Shown here one piece after another: positions 51,914-64,000 of a stretch of DNA of 64,000 nt (its first letter is position 1; every line of letters starts with the position of its first letter). Location: the NCBI GenBank assembly GCA_963930655.1, contig OZ005617.1, positions 16,666,068-16,730,067 on the forward strand, written 5' to 3'. Made by a program: the position numbers and the translations under genes. The notes beneath the pieces are model-generated. The model made no database searches. It was not told the origin of the DNA and saw nothing but the letters and a program-made list of their open reading frames with translations. The DNA is from Myrica gale. Its lineage: Eukaryota; Streptophyta; Magnoliopsida; Fagales; Myricaceae.

Positions 51914-52289
51914 TAGGGGTGGGCAAACCGGGGTTCGGATTCGGGTTTGCGCTGCCCCGAACCCTTCGAAGGGTTCGGGTTCGAAATTTTCAACCCGAAC
52001 CCGACCCGAAATATTCGGGTTTTCTTGTGAGGAAACCCGAACCCGAACCCGAAAAAACCCGAAAATATCGGGTCGAAACGGGTCGGTCCGGTTCGGAAAA
52101 CGCGGGTTACGGGGTGGAGGAGTTATATTTTCGGGTTCGGGTCGGGTTCGGGTTTAATTTCGGGTTTGTTCATATACCCGAACTTCTATTTACTCGCAAA
52201 CCCGAACCCGACTAAACCCGACCCGATCGGGTCGGAAACGGGTCGGGCCGGTTCGGGTTGTCGGGCCTCGGGTTTTTTGCCCACCCCTA
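51914..52289. mobile_element. hAT-type MITE with exact 8-bp target duplication
   Basis: The ends TAGGGGTGGGCAAA (left) and its complement TTTTTTGCCCACCCCTA (right) are hAT-like. TAGTCGGT flanks both sides exactly (51906-51913, 52290-52297). The interior is crowded with GGGTTCGGGTT and AACCCGAACCC words in both orientations. It has no real ORF. It sits about 270 bp upstream of the CDC48 start codon and about 145 bp beyond its TATA box. Confidence 0.9.
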
Positions 52290-52400
52290 TAGTCGGTCAT
52301 TAGCATGAAGCCTCTTCTCGAGGAGAATATGACATGTAAGAGTGTATATGATCCACTGTTAAAATGAATTTTGAATAGTCAGATTCTTTTTAAAAGAATG

Positions 52401-52561
52401 GGTTTGTTCGGTCATTTTGAATTCTCAGGATTTTTTAAATTTTGAGAATACACAAATCAAACATATTTTTTAACATCACATAAAAATAACTACTGTACGC
52501 ATGTCAATAAAGTTAACATTACCTAATAATTCTCAAAATACTCCATCACCGAACAGCCTCT
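52401..52561. mobile_element. MITE with GTTCGGT ends
   Basis: GGTTTGTTCGGTCA at the left and GGCTGTTCGGTGA (reverse complement of the right end) are inverted repeats. The interior matches the element at 43413-43565 in reverse (TTAACATTACCTAATAATTC, CATAAAAATAACTAC). No coding capacity. Confidence 0.6.
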
Positions 52562-52756
52562 AAAAAAACACTAAGCAGCTCCCTAAAACTGTATTCTCTC
52601 TTGATTATTTCTATTGTCGGCAAACTGTATGTCGCGGGCGCGTTGATACATCCATCCTTAAATAGCAGTTGGTATTCACACGTTATACATCAATCTATTA
52701 TTTTTGTCATATTATATTTATTATTTATTAATATTAAATATTTTATATATATTACT

Positions 52757-53108
52757 AAAATTTAAAATTTATTTAATAAAAAATAACTTTTAACGTTGGA
52801 AATTATAATTTTCTTCTCGTAATTTTTTGTATAGTGACTATTTTATAAAATTAAAATATAATTTTAAAAATTTTAAAAAAAATCATCCAAAAATTTTAAT
52901 GAAGGATATAATATGTGACAATAAATAATATTAAAATTTAAAATTTATTTAATAAAAAATAAATTTTAACGTTGGGAATTATAATTTTCTTCTCGTAATT
53001 TTTTGTATAGTGACTATTTTATAAAATTAAAATATAATTTTAAAAATTTTAAAAAAAAATTCATCCAAAAATTTTATTGAAGGATATAACATGTGACAAT
53101 AATTGATA
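52757..53108 (+). repeat. Tandem duplication, ~176-bp AT-rich unit
   Basis: AAAATTTAAAATTTATTTAA through GATATAA(T/C)ATGTGACAAT occurs at 52757 and again at 52933 with few differences. It lies in the divergent CDC48/JMJ20 spacer and ends about 250 bp before the JMJ20-like ATG. Confidence 0.92.
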
Positions 53109-53358
53109 AGTGCAGTGCTATAAAAATAATAAATATAAATGTAAAGTATGTGAAATTGTTTCTAAAATACTGCAAACATGCCTTTTAGACTGTGGGGGGC
53201 AGTCAGCCCGGCCCAATACGAGAAACGGTGCCATTGAAACGGAGGACAGCAATTCGCGTGATAGAACTGGCTCGAAGGTTTTCTTGAAGCTGTTTTTTCT
53301 AAACATCTCACAGAATTTGCAAATTAATTCAATTTTACTTTGAAGCCTAGCCCAAAAA

Positions 53359-56300
53359 ATGGGTATCAGAGTTGGCGGACATATAGGGAAGGTGAACGGT
53401 AAAGAACTGAGTTACAGTGAGTTTGTGCAGACATATCTGGAGAAGAACCAGCCGGTAGTGTTGACGGGTCTTATGGATGATTGGAAAGCTTCTAAAGATT
53501 GGGTCTGTGATGATGGGAAGCCCAATCTCCAATACTTCTCTACACATTTCGGCAAATCCAGAGTTCAGGTAATACTTATTCATGCTTGTGCCTTTCTTTT
53601 TTGTCCCGCTAGCTCAAGTAAGCAATAAGTAGAATTTTCAACTTTACTCATGAACATATTCCTTGAAGAAAAATTGAATTTTAGAGCTTGGGCGAAATCC
53701 CTGAACATAATCCAGCAACTAACACAAGCTCCAAAATCGAAAATTTCAATATTAGGGCTTGTGTAAGTTGCTGAAAAGGGTATGCGTGCCGGGACACCAT
53801 GACAAGAGACAATGCAGCCCAGACTCTGTACCCTAGTGGTCATACCCATGTGTGTGTGCGGTTGTGTCTAATGCAATGAAGTGGAGATAATGCGGCAAAC
53901 GATTGTTGCTATGTGGGGCCTAAACCAAAATATTGTTCACCGAATGCTTTGAATCCTTCCTACTATTACTGAGGACAATTTTCTATGAGATACCGATTTT
54001 GAATAATAAAATTACAGAAAAGGAGAAAGTTATTCGGTCATTTTTTGGTTCCTGAGAACTGAGGAGAGGGTTTAACCTTGTCAAGCTTTAAATTGTAGAG
54101 GAAGTTGTTATAAAGTTGAAAGTCTAACTCTTGTGGCATCAACTCAGAAATGTGAATTCCTGCATATCAACTTCTTTCGTTGACAAATCAAAATTATTCA
54201 GCATTGACCGTACTTTGTTGCTTTGGAACTTAAAGGTTGCAGAGTGCGGTACCAGAGAATTCACAGATCAGAAGAGACTGGAGATGTCTGTTACGGAGTT
54301 TGTTAACCATTGGCTGGAGAATTCTTTGCAGGAGCAGAGTAGTGCTTCAAAAAGTCAGCTTTATGGCCATCCTGTGCTATATTTAAAGGATTGGCATTTT
54401 GTGAAGGTGCGATACAATTTGTTTTGTCAAATTTTCTGCTTACTTGATGCCTATGTGGAAGAGTGTCTATCTACCAGTAAGATGTCAGTCCATTGTAACT
54501 TGTGTCGACAGAACTTGAATTTGATTTAATATTTGGTTAACTTGCACATTAAAGTTAGTATAACATGGTTGCAAGTGGCTCAGTCCTAATAACTGTCTCT
54601 GTGCTTCAATTTCTAGCAAATTAACGCAGCGACAGGCATATAATGTAAACAACTTCTTTCATCAGCTAAACCAAGTAATTTAAGAAAACAAGTGCATTAC
54701 TCCTTTCTGGGCTCCTCCAGGTTTCTGTGTCAGCATGCTAGATTCAAATATGCCGGGTTTCCTATGTGGAGTTGGAAGTATAATAAGCTGCAAAAGCCTT
54801 CTGGATATCCATACTTCCGCAATGATTCAGTGCATGGAGTACATATAAAGATGGGAAGTTTGTAATTAGTTCTTTCTCAAGTCTGCTAATAGGCTTCTTA
54901 TTACATGATCACAGATAAGCAATTTCATAAACCTGCTTTTGAGCTTTAAAATGACTCGTTAATATTAATCAAACCCTTGAGGCAATTTTTTGTTCCTTTT
55001 AAGGTTATTCCACGAATCTAGTTGGTAGGGCCATGGCACTTTGTGTGTATCACTTGGTCCCATCTAAGTATAAGATTATTTTGGGCTCGGTAGTTCATTC
55101 TCTTAATCTGATGTTCAGGAGTACCCAGAATATTTAGCATACACAACTCCGTTGTTTTTCTGTGATGATTGGCTCAACCTGTATCTCGACAACTATCGTA
55201 TGCATAAGGATCCTGACACTCATCAAGCTAATAATGAAATAACTTGCTCTGATTATCGTTTTGTTTACATGGGAGCAAAAGGTATGAGCACCTATATTAC
55301 AGTTTTCAATTTCTGTTCTACTTATTTTAAGGGGGAAGGAGAAAAGGGAAAAAGGGGTGTGGGGGAGCTTTGGAGAATTTGTTGTCCTTTCTTTTGGTCA
55401 AATTTGTGTTCTGTGGGCAATTACCATATTTAAATTTTTATGCAGGATCTTGGACTCCTCTTCATGCTGATGTTTTCAGATCATATAGTTGGTCAGCAAA
55501 TGTCTGTGGGAGGAAACAATGGCTTTTTCTCTCTCCTTCTCATAGTAATCTTGTGTTTGACAGGTATGTATGTAATTTATTGCATTCATATAGATCTATC
55601 CAGTATATTCTCGATGAAAGAAAAAACAATCAGAAATATTCATCGTCATGAGATTGCTAAGCCTTCCCAAATTGTATGTTTTCTATCTCTCTTTGTTTTG
55701 TCTCTATCTGATAGCTGCAAGAGAAAAGGGGGGGGGAGCAACTTGCACTGCAGCCTGCGAGAGGATATTCTTATGTTTGACTTTCGTTGACATTAGAATC
55801 ACATTGATGAGCTTATTTTTCTACACCTGAAAGAATGTACTGCTCTATTCTCTGAACTGAACACATCCCATTGATGCTAATGGTTGTGTACACTGATGTG
55901 GGAAGGGGCAAAAACTTGGCCATTTGGCCTTAGGTCCATCTTATTTTTTTGCTAATGATATGTAAAATTTAATATTATAGTTGATGTTCGTTCATTTGGG
56001 TAGTTGATACACGATAATAAGTAAAGCTAGTCTTGTTTGTTATAGGCAGTTTCGAACAGTGCATGACTTTTGGCCTCATTCATTTTTATTGCCTTTCCAA
56101 TTTCCATACAGGAACATGAAAAGCTCTGTATATAATATTTTTGATGATGTCAGTGAAAAGGAATTTCCTGGTTTCAAGGAGGTAACTTGCCAACCTAGAT
56201 CTTCTACTAACTTTAAGTTCTCTTTAGTCATTCTCTTGTGTTCATGAGTTCTAAGTTCATTGTGCAGGCTATCTGGTTGGAATGCACTCAAGAACAAAAT

Positions 56301-57909
56301 GAAATTATATTTGTGCCCAGTGGATGGTATCATCAAGTTCATAATCTGGTGTCTTAATCTTTCTCTCTTCTTAATTTCCTGTTTTTCTTTTTCAGGTCGT
56401 GCGAATTATGTATTACGTTATTTGGGATTTTCTAATTTCTAATTGCAATCTTTAGCGAACATGCAATTAGTTCTGAAAAGGCTGTCCAAGTTAACTATTT
56501 AACATTTTTCAATCATTTATTTCTGCGAAAGAACAAGTTAACTTTCTACAAGGCTGCAACTATCCACTGATTAGTTTTCTACAATCTGAATCCCAATATT
56601 TCTCACACTGGTTTCAGGAAGATACAATATCAATCAACCACAACTGGTTCAATGCCTACAACATTCCTTGGGTGGTAAGGACGAACCAGATTCATGTAGT
56701 AGACTTTATACTTGGGCCTATTCTAATTGGACTCCAGTTTGTTTATTAATTTTATCATTCTTTCAGTGGAATTTGCTCTTGAGTGACTACAATGAGGCTA
56801 AGAATTATATAGAAGACATCAGGGATATATGTGATGATTTTGAAGGTCTCTGCCAGCGCAATCTTGCAGCTAACACAGGTGTAGTATCAACATTGGAGGA
56901 TTCCGTAATTTGGTATAGCTACATATATTAACAACCAGGGTCATGCAGTAAGCTCCTTGTGGTGGAAGTTGTGATTTTCTGCCTGTAGTGCAGTACTTGC
57001 TTCTACTTAAATTGTAGTGTAATTCAAACCGGTTTCTGGGTTTCCATTTGAGACCTGTAGTACTCTACCAATAGCACTGCTCACTATTTGAGGGGGCATT
57101 TAGTGACTAAGGAAGCTATACTTGGGTTGTGTTGACCAACTTGGGCCCATTTACTTGAAATGTAGTGAGGCCCATTCTTTCACCTACGGCATGCTTGGTA
57201 CGAGTCTATTGTGGCTGAAAATTTAATGGCTGCTTCATCAGGAGATAAAATGATAACGTATTGAAAAAGTTCCTGTTACATTATCTGGACTGTATACATT
57301 AAAGTTCAGAAATGATAATGTGCCCATTGCACATACATCATTACCTGTTAGTTATACTGGGAGAAAGTTTCTGTACTGGGGTAATGTGAATCCTATATTT
57401 TTTACTGATTGCTTCTTTTTTCTACAGGCATGAACTTTTATGATTTCTTTATTTTCTTAACACGCTTCTGCTTGGCGAATTTGGTCCAACTCTGCAATTT
57501 GTGTGGAGACAGCGAAAATTTCACTCAAAGTTCATCCCCAGTAGCTCACCATTTAGCTTTGAACCTTGGATCTGTGCGGAATATTGCATTCAGGATCAAA
57601 TCTGTTGGTGGTCTGGCAGGAAATCATGGCTTCTTCTTGGATATAAGTGAAATTCTAGATGATCCCAGCTTTCATAATCTGTGCATCGGCTTGGAAAAAG
57701 TATATGGGATGATACGCACGCTACAGAGTTCTTTTGATATAAAGAAAGATTTGGGGGATGATTTTATGGAACTGAATTCTATAAGAACTTGTGGCTCTAA
57801 GATTTTTACCGCCCAAGATCTGGTTAGATTTATTGACGATGCTGTTGCAGAACTCGGAGGGCCTAATGTCAAGGAAATTGTTTTGCCATCTGAGCAGGAT
57901 GGTGCCTAG
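53359..57909 (+). CDS. JMJ20: JmjC-domain Fe(II)/2-oxoglutarate oxygenase, JMJ20-type
   Basis: Nine exons: 53359-53568, 54236-54406, 55119-55281, 55446-55563, 56112-56181, 56268-56348, 56618-56674, 56767-56878 and 57428-57909; 487 residues, all joins in frame. The start MGIRVGGHIGKVNGKELSY, then QPVVLTGLMDDW, TREFTDQKRLEMSVTEF, YLKDWHFVKEYPEY and CSDYRFVYMGAKGSWTPL match Arabidopsis JMJ20 closely. Iron ligands His188 and Asp190 (LHADVF) and His266 (GWYHQVHN) are present, so it should be active. JMJ20 is reported as a histone H4R3 demethylase promoting seed germination with JMJ22; the animal relative JMJD4 hydroxylates eRF1, so the true substrate is open. The C-terminal half (DDFEGLCQRNLAANTGMNFYD onward) is helical and family-specific. 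No obvious TATA box. Confidence 0.93.
53713..53773. repeat. Short hairpin in JMJ20 intron 1
   Basis: CAGCAACTAACACAAGC pairs with GCTTGTGTAAGTTGCTG across an AT-rich loop; 16 of 17 bases are complementary. It is probably a small MITE remnant within the first intron. Confidence 0.8.
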
Positions 57910-60174
57910 ATGTTCAATGAGGATTGTTTTTTGGCTGGAACATTCCACTTCAAGGTGAACCTGCCATACCGTACCCAAAATTATGAAGGCGCACCTTTCA
58001 GTGATTATACTTTGAAGGGACCAATGAGTATGAGATTCTTACGGCAACAATATTGACTGTAAAGCTTTGGGATGCAAAGCTCTGGGCTTGGTGAGCGTTC
58101 ATTGGTTGTTTTGTAGTTCCTTTGGCGAACAAGCTGCATGAGAAGCCAAACTGGGCGTAACCCAGACAGCAATTATTTTCACTGTTCTTGATGAATAATA
58201 AAAGGAATTTTTCTCTTCAAGATCCAATTATTTCTGATTTATTCTGAATTCAAGATGTTCATGTTCGTGATGATTTAATCTGTCAAGTCCGCAGCTTAAG
58301 CCAACGTTGGAATGTGAATTCAGCTTAAGCCAAACTGTTTCATCAACTCCCATGGAAAGTGCGAAGACTAGCTTGTGTTTGGAGTTTTTGAAACAGTGCA
58401 CTGGCCCCTTCCCTCCTCAGTCCTCCCCCTTCCCCACCCACGCAAAAGACACCCCACCTTTTGCTTTTCCTTTTCCAGGTTCTGTCCTACAAAGTCTGTT
58501 ACACTGTTTCAGCGTCAGTATCCATGTCTTTCGTGCTGACTGACAACTTGATGACCCTAACCAAATATGAAATATTCCCTGCATCCTCCCACATGTGGAC
58601 TGTTCTACTTTCTTAGGCTACTTCTCTAAAACGTCCTGGGCCATGGCTTCCATTTAATGGAGTGGTTGGGTTTAGCTTCATACTTTTTTTATGATAACCC
58701 AGAGCTCCCAAGGTTGGACCCACCCAACACACTTAACCAAGATTAGCTTCATACTTAACCAAAGATTAAATTATAAAAGATGACGACTGCTCTTAGCTTA
58801 TTAGAAAAAATATTGAAATTCTATTTCATTAATCTATTTATTTATTATTTATTTATTTCTTGAATGTTTATTTATTTTAAAAAATTATCTTAGAGGAATA
58901 TTTCGATCAACTCATTGATTATTTTTGAAATATATTATGTATAATAAAACATTTTGAAATTCGAAAAAAAGTTTATTGATTTTTGTCCAAAGATATGATG
59001 TTTTTTTTCCAATTATTATTTATTTTATTTTTACAGCTGGGGATGATCTAAGGGTTAGCTGAGATAGGTTGAAAGTGGTTGTGTTGACTTGTGAATCTTA
59101 GGAGCTCAAAGGGTAAACTGGAAAGGGCTGTGGTTTCTCCAACAAACTGTAGACTATGTTTCCCATGTTAATATTCAATGAATTCTCGAAACTCCCAGGT
59201 CAATATGTTGGAAAGCACAAGCTTGGTTCGGGAGAATGCGTGTTAGTTAATTGGCATTGGATTGGTTTTATCTCAAAATCCAAGTTTCTTCCTTCAGTCC
59301 TTCTATTCCGGTCACTGAGATTATTGTCGTAATCACGCAATTGATTAATGCAGCACTAGTACATGGCTTGATCAGCCAGATAAGTGCAGAATTTTGCTTC
59401 CTGGGCACATGCAAAACCCATTTTATAAAGGGCGTATAACCAATAAAATAACACTTGGATTGGCCATTCCAACGCGGAACCATTTGTGAAGTTGGATCTG
59501 GTTTTTTGAAGGCAGTAGCCTGTATAACAGGTCCCATCATAGGACTCGACGGTGGCTGAAGCAAGAGCTGCTGGCAACTCTAAACCTTAGTCACCTGTTA
59601 TAAGAGACATTCACCACCTCTTCAGTGGATCTTTACTGCTTCTTACCCTTTTACCTAAAACATTATCGTACACCAACTTCCCCTTGTTGTATCAAAGATT
59701 GAGCAGGGATCTCAAAACACCTTAACTTTCTTGAACAGTGGTTCTGTTTTCTCATTTCCTTTTGAAAGAAGGAAAGACAAAATCTGTAGAGGTTTAGGGG
59801 GACGAAATCCTATATTATATGCACACAGTACGAGCTTGCAACTACCCAGTATTTCTTAATCTTGTTGACCATGATTTCCAGTCTTTTTTTTATTAATTCA
59901 GTTGGAAGAAATGGTAAAAGAACAGAGAGCACAACTCATTGCTATTGACAATCTGTATTACAATTTACATAATCCCGAAGGCGGGATGAATTATCGGTAA
60001 CCCATCAGTAAAAAATGGAATTCTGTGAGAAATTTTTTATGACATCCAAACTATGTTAAGGCCTAATATGCAACCCCACATTAATTAAAAGAAAAGAAAA
60101 ACAAAACAAAATTAACAGAAAACAATCAACGAAAAAAACAGAATTAGGCTACACTTTATCCTATGCCATTTTCT
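57910..60174. other. Intergenic, between two convergent 3' ends
   Basis: A polyadenylation-type AATAATAAA lies near 58195, likely for the JMJ20-like gene. The rest is AT-rich with short ORFs (for example both strands at 59250-59580) that match nothing I recognise. No transposon ends found. Confidence 0.45.
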
Positions 60175-63100
60175 TCATGGACATCTTACATTCCTTCCAG
60201 GACCTCCATAATAGAAGTAAGTTCCCCATACGTTATTTTTACCTTGCCTTATGTCATAACAACTTGGATGGTCAGCCAAGAGATGAAGGTTTGTCAGAGG
60301 AAGCAAGTTATTATCCCAGTCAACCACTTGCAAATTCCTGAAATAGGACGCTTTTCCAAAACCTTCTTCTGCAAAATGGCCACTACCCATTTGAGTGGAA
60401 GTGTGAAAACCTGATGATCGAGAATTTACAACCTCTCCTCCAAATTGTATCATGCTAGCATGAGTTCCTAAATGACTAAACAGGAATGCTGGCCAATATC
60501 CAACCAGCAGGCCGGATCCAAATTCGAGCCACCAGTGTCCATGCTTAGGATCCTAGACAAAAGCAACAACTTAGCAACGTTTTGATTATTTTGGATATAT
60601 AATGAATGTCTTCTCATTTCTCGCAATTTTTTGACAGCAGTGGGGCAAACATAATGAGTTCTCCTCTATCGGTCTAATCTAATTGTCTTATTATCTAGTA
60701 CTAATTACATAGGAAGGAAAAGGAGTCACAACAATAAAGATGAAGATTAGAGAAAATGCAAAAAGAAAACTGCAGTCTTCAAGCCATAAAAGCTGGTGGG
60801 AGTGAAGCTAATAGATATGTATCTGTTTGTGGACTTACATATGAAGACTTCATAATCATATTATATTATTTACTAGTGAGTGCTTTACTAAAGAAGACAG
60901 AGGAAAAGTAGAAGCATCAAGTAAGTCTTTTTAATAGGAACTTGAAAGAAGAGAATCTTATGTCGTTTAATAATATGAAAAGGGAAAATTTCCGACAGAG
61001 TTACATCAAGAAAGGTGTTTTGTTTCTAAGTTTGTAACTAGAAGTGATTTGTGTAAACAGTGTAGGTCACAGAATTTTCAATCCCAATTGTTCTTAAGGG
61101 TTCTGTCAAGACAAGCTATGAAGTTTACCAACCAACAGTAGACCCCAAAATGACAAATAGAACTGTCGTTATTGTGATTTAGTCCTGTTCTTTGTTAACT
61201 GATCATACGTCAACTAATAGTTACCTTCCAAACCATCAAGCCAATATCGAATTGTCTACCATTGTAGGAGGACCTTGGAGTGATTGCAGCTCCAATGGCA
61301 ACCCTGTTGTTAGTTTGAACGAAGCCTGAGCAGAGTAAGTTGTAACATCCAGTTGCTTGGTATGCATCAGTCTGTGATTTGAATCAAATGTCAATTAGAA
61401 CTCCTGTAGTCTTCCAGTATTCGAGAGGAGAAAAGAGGTGGTGTACTTACTGTCCAGTAAGTGAAGAACCTGGGATTTTTGTCTCCATATTGTTCAGGGC
61501 TAACCTGAAGAAATAAGATTACAATATCTCATTAAACACAAGAGGAAATGTTTGACTGTACGTGCCAGTGTGAAACCTATAGAGCTACCAGTCAAAATAC
61601 CGATCGGTTAGTATAATATCGTGAGGCTCAAAGCCACAGGTTTGAAGCTACAGCATCCTACATTAAGAACAGACCTATACAATCTCCAGCCATTTGTTCA
61701 TCACTGAAAAAATAATCCAAATTTCTGCCTCTAACAGTCGACATATCTGGATGATACTCGTTGGGAAAGTTTCTATAATATTACTTTTGAGGCTGTTTAT
61801 GTACTGTTCAGAAAGAATAGATATAGCAGTAGACAAGGATGGACTTGCCTGCCAACCAGCTTCAATGGTATTTAAATCATTGCCAAACGAACCAGAAATG
61901 ACCCATATTTGCGACAAGCTGAATTCATATTGATCAGTTACGAGGGGCGACCACACGTTTAAGCTGGCCTTTGCTCCATAATATTGATCTCCGTTTGCAA
62001 ACAGAACGGCGTGCTGCAATAAAAGAGTAATCAGTCCTCGGACTCTGAAACCTACAGATACGAAATATAGAGAAAAAACTTGAGCAGAATACGGAATGTT
62101 TCTAGTCGATGAACTTATTTGCAGGGGAGTTTGAACTGAAAGTAGATTAGCACCGACGACTTGTAAAGACTAGCAAAGTACAGTTCCTCGACTTATGAAT
62201 CAACACTACTTTAATACCGAGTACCCTGTAGCTCCTTATACTTATTTTCTAACATGCGGCTGTTTGATTGTGGTGAAAATGTAGAAAAGAAAATAAACTT
62301 CTTCCTGGAATTAGCCCTTGTGGTGCGGGAGTTCTAGGAATGAGAGAACTAAATTTTTTTTTTTGCTCCGTAATGAGAGAACTAAAATAACAGAGCAGAT
62401 TTAACTTTCAAATGATGGAAACCATAACTGGAATATTGAAGACTTTCTCTCGAGAACTAATGGAAAAACGACTTCCAAGGGCACATTTATGGAATCCAGT
62501 TTCCATTTCCATTCACCAAAGTTTTATTCTTTTCTCCAAACCTGTGAATAAGCAAGCAATGTCTTCTTTTTTCTCTATAATTCTACGAACCTCATGACCG
62601 CTCGCTGTAGAGTCTCTCCTCACACGTCTTGTTGGTTTTCTTCCATATCTTCCAATAGAACTTGCTCTCAAAACATCTTCTTTCGTGGTTCTTCTAATTG
62701 GAACAGTTCCCTCTGGGCATGATTCACCGGATTCTGCCCATAGCTGAAAGCTCTCTGCCATCGCGCCCGTATTGTTATGGCCTTTTGGCCTCTCCGGTGG
62801 GTCCTGTAGAACTGAAGTCTTTTATTATCTCAAATTATCAATAGTAATACAAAAGAAAAAGTCTTTATGCCGTTGGAAAATTCTCTCTGTTTTGGATTGT
62901 GTAGAGTTTCTGCAATATAGATGGAAAGAAAATCATATACAAAAAAAATGCAAATTTACCAGTGGTTTTTGTCCTCTAAGCTCAGGATGGTCAAAGGCTG
63001 GTTGGAGATGAGATAGCACACAGTCTATAACATCACCATCGGGGCTCTGTAGCAAAAACCAGAATCCAGATCAATAAGCCTGAAACCCAATAAATACACG

Positions 63101-63332
63101 TAATTGATCCATAGAGAACACCAAGAAACACAAAGTTATATGCCTGAATTGTCTTCACAGCAGGCTTGTTGATCTTCCTGAGATACGTTCTGACCCTCTT
63201 CAGCTTGTGCAACTCTTTACCTGGGTGAAAAGTTTGGTTGGCCGGTGGAGAGAGACCGGAATCTGACACAATGGGAAGTGATAGGACAGGGCTAAGCAAG
63301 GAAGCAACAAGGAGGAAAGCAATAAGCAGCAT
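60175..63332 (-). CDS. Neprosin-domain (DUF239) secreted protein
   Basis: Neprosin-type proteins are secreted, with an N-terminal activation peptide and a C-terminal glutamic-peptidase domain; most plant members are uncharacterised. Exons in reading order: 63332-63144, 63046-62960, 62803-62591, 62013-61849, 61504-61451, 61371-61225 and 60552-60175; 410 residues, usual length. A signal peptide ([18 protein letters not shown]) is followed by the activation domain ([37 protein letters not shown]) and the neprosin domain ([51 protein letters not shown]). Glu193 and Glu295 are plausible equivalents of the catalytic pair of Nepenthes neprosin, by position only. Introns 1 (63047-63143) and 4 (61505-61848) appear to use GC donors. 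An in-frame ATG 69 codons upstream (63539) would bury the signal peptide, so 63332 is preferred. Confidence 0.92.
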
Positions 63333-64000
63333 GGGAATGACCGGATGGTTATTGCGGGAAGCAGGTGAAGCAAGGTTTGAGGAACGTTCTTGTGATAGTG
63401 TTTGTTGTGGTGCAACAATTTGTGCTTGTACGCATTGGTGTTGTCCTGTGGTGTGAAGGAATCCAGAACACTGTTCATTCCTCTGTTTTGTCCATGGAAC
63501 TGAATCTCTCCTCATGTCCATACAAAACAGAAGAAGCATTCAAGGAAAACCCCAAGTTTGTGCTCCCTTCCTCAGTTTCAAATATAATTATAAATAACAC
63601 CCTCTCTCTCTCTCTCTCTCTCTCTTAGAGAGAGACTGTAGTAGTGTCTCGGTATTGTATTCTGAGTCCTGACACCCAAGAAATTTCAAGCACGATCAAA
63701 TTAAAATAGACCTGGATGGGTGGAGTTGTACTTTTCGAAGTCTAACCCATAACAGCCTGTGGTCAAAAGAGTTTTTTAATTTTCCCCAAAACTTTGAGAC
63801 AGAGGGAGAGAGAGACAGTTGGTTCTGCTTTGAATACAAAGACTTAAGGGATGAACTTACGTTTGGATTTAGGCCAGTTAGTGCGGAATCTCTTTTGTTT
63901 TTTCTCTGATTTTGAATAGAGCGTAATCACCCTTCATTCTGGGTTTTCATTTTGTCCTTTTTCTTTTCTTGTCTTTCATTTGTTATTCTGGTTTCAGTTT
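63333..64000. other. Upstream region of the neprosin-domain gene
   Basis: It contains a (CT)n run at about 63602-63626 followed by AGAGAGAGAC, so the two strands could pair. AT-rich ATAATTATAAATAA lies at 63582-63595. The region is probably leader and promoter of the neprosin gene; nothing else recognised up to the window end. Confidence 0.45.

Noticed and set aside
51914..52289. 113-codon Arg/Pro/Glu-rich ORF upstream of CDC48
   Set aside because: It is the interior of an hAT MITE built from GGGTTCGGGTT repeats.
59268..59577. Overlapping 98- and 73-codon minus-strand ORFs
   Set aside because: No recognisable motif, no splice-linked neighbours and frames overlapping each other; likely chance.
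63333..63539. N-terminal extension of the neprosin-domain protein to the ATG at 63539
   Set aside because: It would place about 69 unrelated residues before a clear signal peptide. The internal Met at 63332 fits a secreted protein.

Overview
This is plant nuclear DNA, almost certainly from a eudicot. The genes have many short introns, AT-rich intergenic DNA and plant-specific families (an LRR-XI receptor kinase, a neprosin-domain protein, a plant-type CDC48, a JMJ20-like JmjC protein, SPC25). The spacers are packed with Mutator-, hAT- and Harbinger-type DNA transposons. I cannot name the species from the sequence. Exon limits below were set by hand from splice signals and reading-frame continuity; all six host gene models close in frame.

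Layout. Positions 1-20,900 are transposon territory. A truncated LINE lies at the left edge. A 3-kb Pack-MULE-like element (about 1512-4526) holds a broken AAA-ATPase fragment and a nested 352-bp fold-back element with an exact 9-bp target duplication. Small hAT and Harbinger-type elements follow. An 8-kb Mutator-like element (7288-15228) has about 330-bp inverted ends, an exact 9-bp target duplication and a decayed FAR1-type transposase. It is itself interrupted by a 2.4-kb insert that looks like an endogenous pararetrovirus (Caulimoviridae-like) fragment between AT microsatellites. From 15.2 to 20.9 kb I see no gene.

Positions 20,914-63,332 hold six host genes: a short-chain dehydrogenase of the TIC32-like group (+, 8 exons), kinetochore SPC25 (-, 8 exons, convergent with it), an RGI-like LRR receptor kinase (+, 2 exons), CDC48 (-, 9 exons), a JMJ20-type JmjC oxygenase (+, 9 exons, divergent from CDC48) and a neprosin-domain secreted protein (-, 7 exons). 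They are unrelated housekeeping, signalling and cell-division genes, not a cluster with one pathway. Between them lie a 1.97-kb non-autonomous hAT element, several MITE-like elements and three tandem duplications.

Most notable: target-site duplications that delimit several elements to the base; a dense array of AGTCAA (W-box complement) motifs in the pararetrovirus-like insert that cuts across reading frames; three inferred GC-AG introns in two genes; a recurrent family of elements whose inverted ends read roughly ACTTTGCACCC; and an unexplained 114-codon ORF beside the CDC48 3' end.
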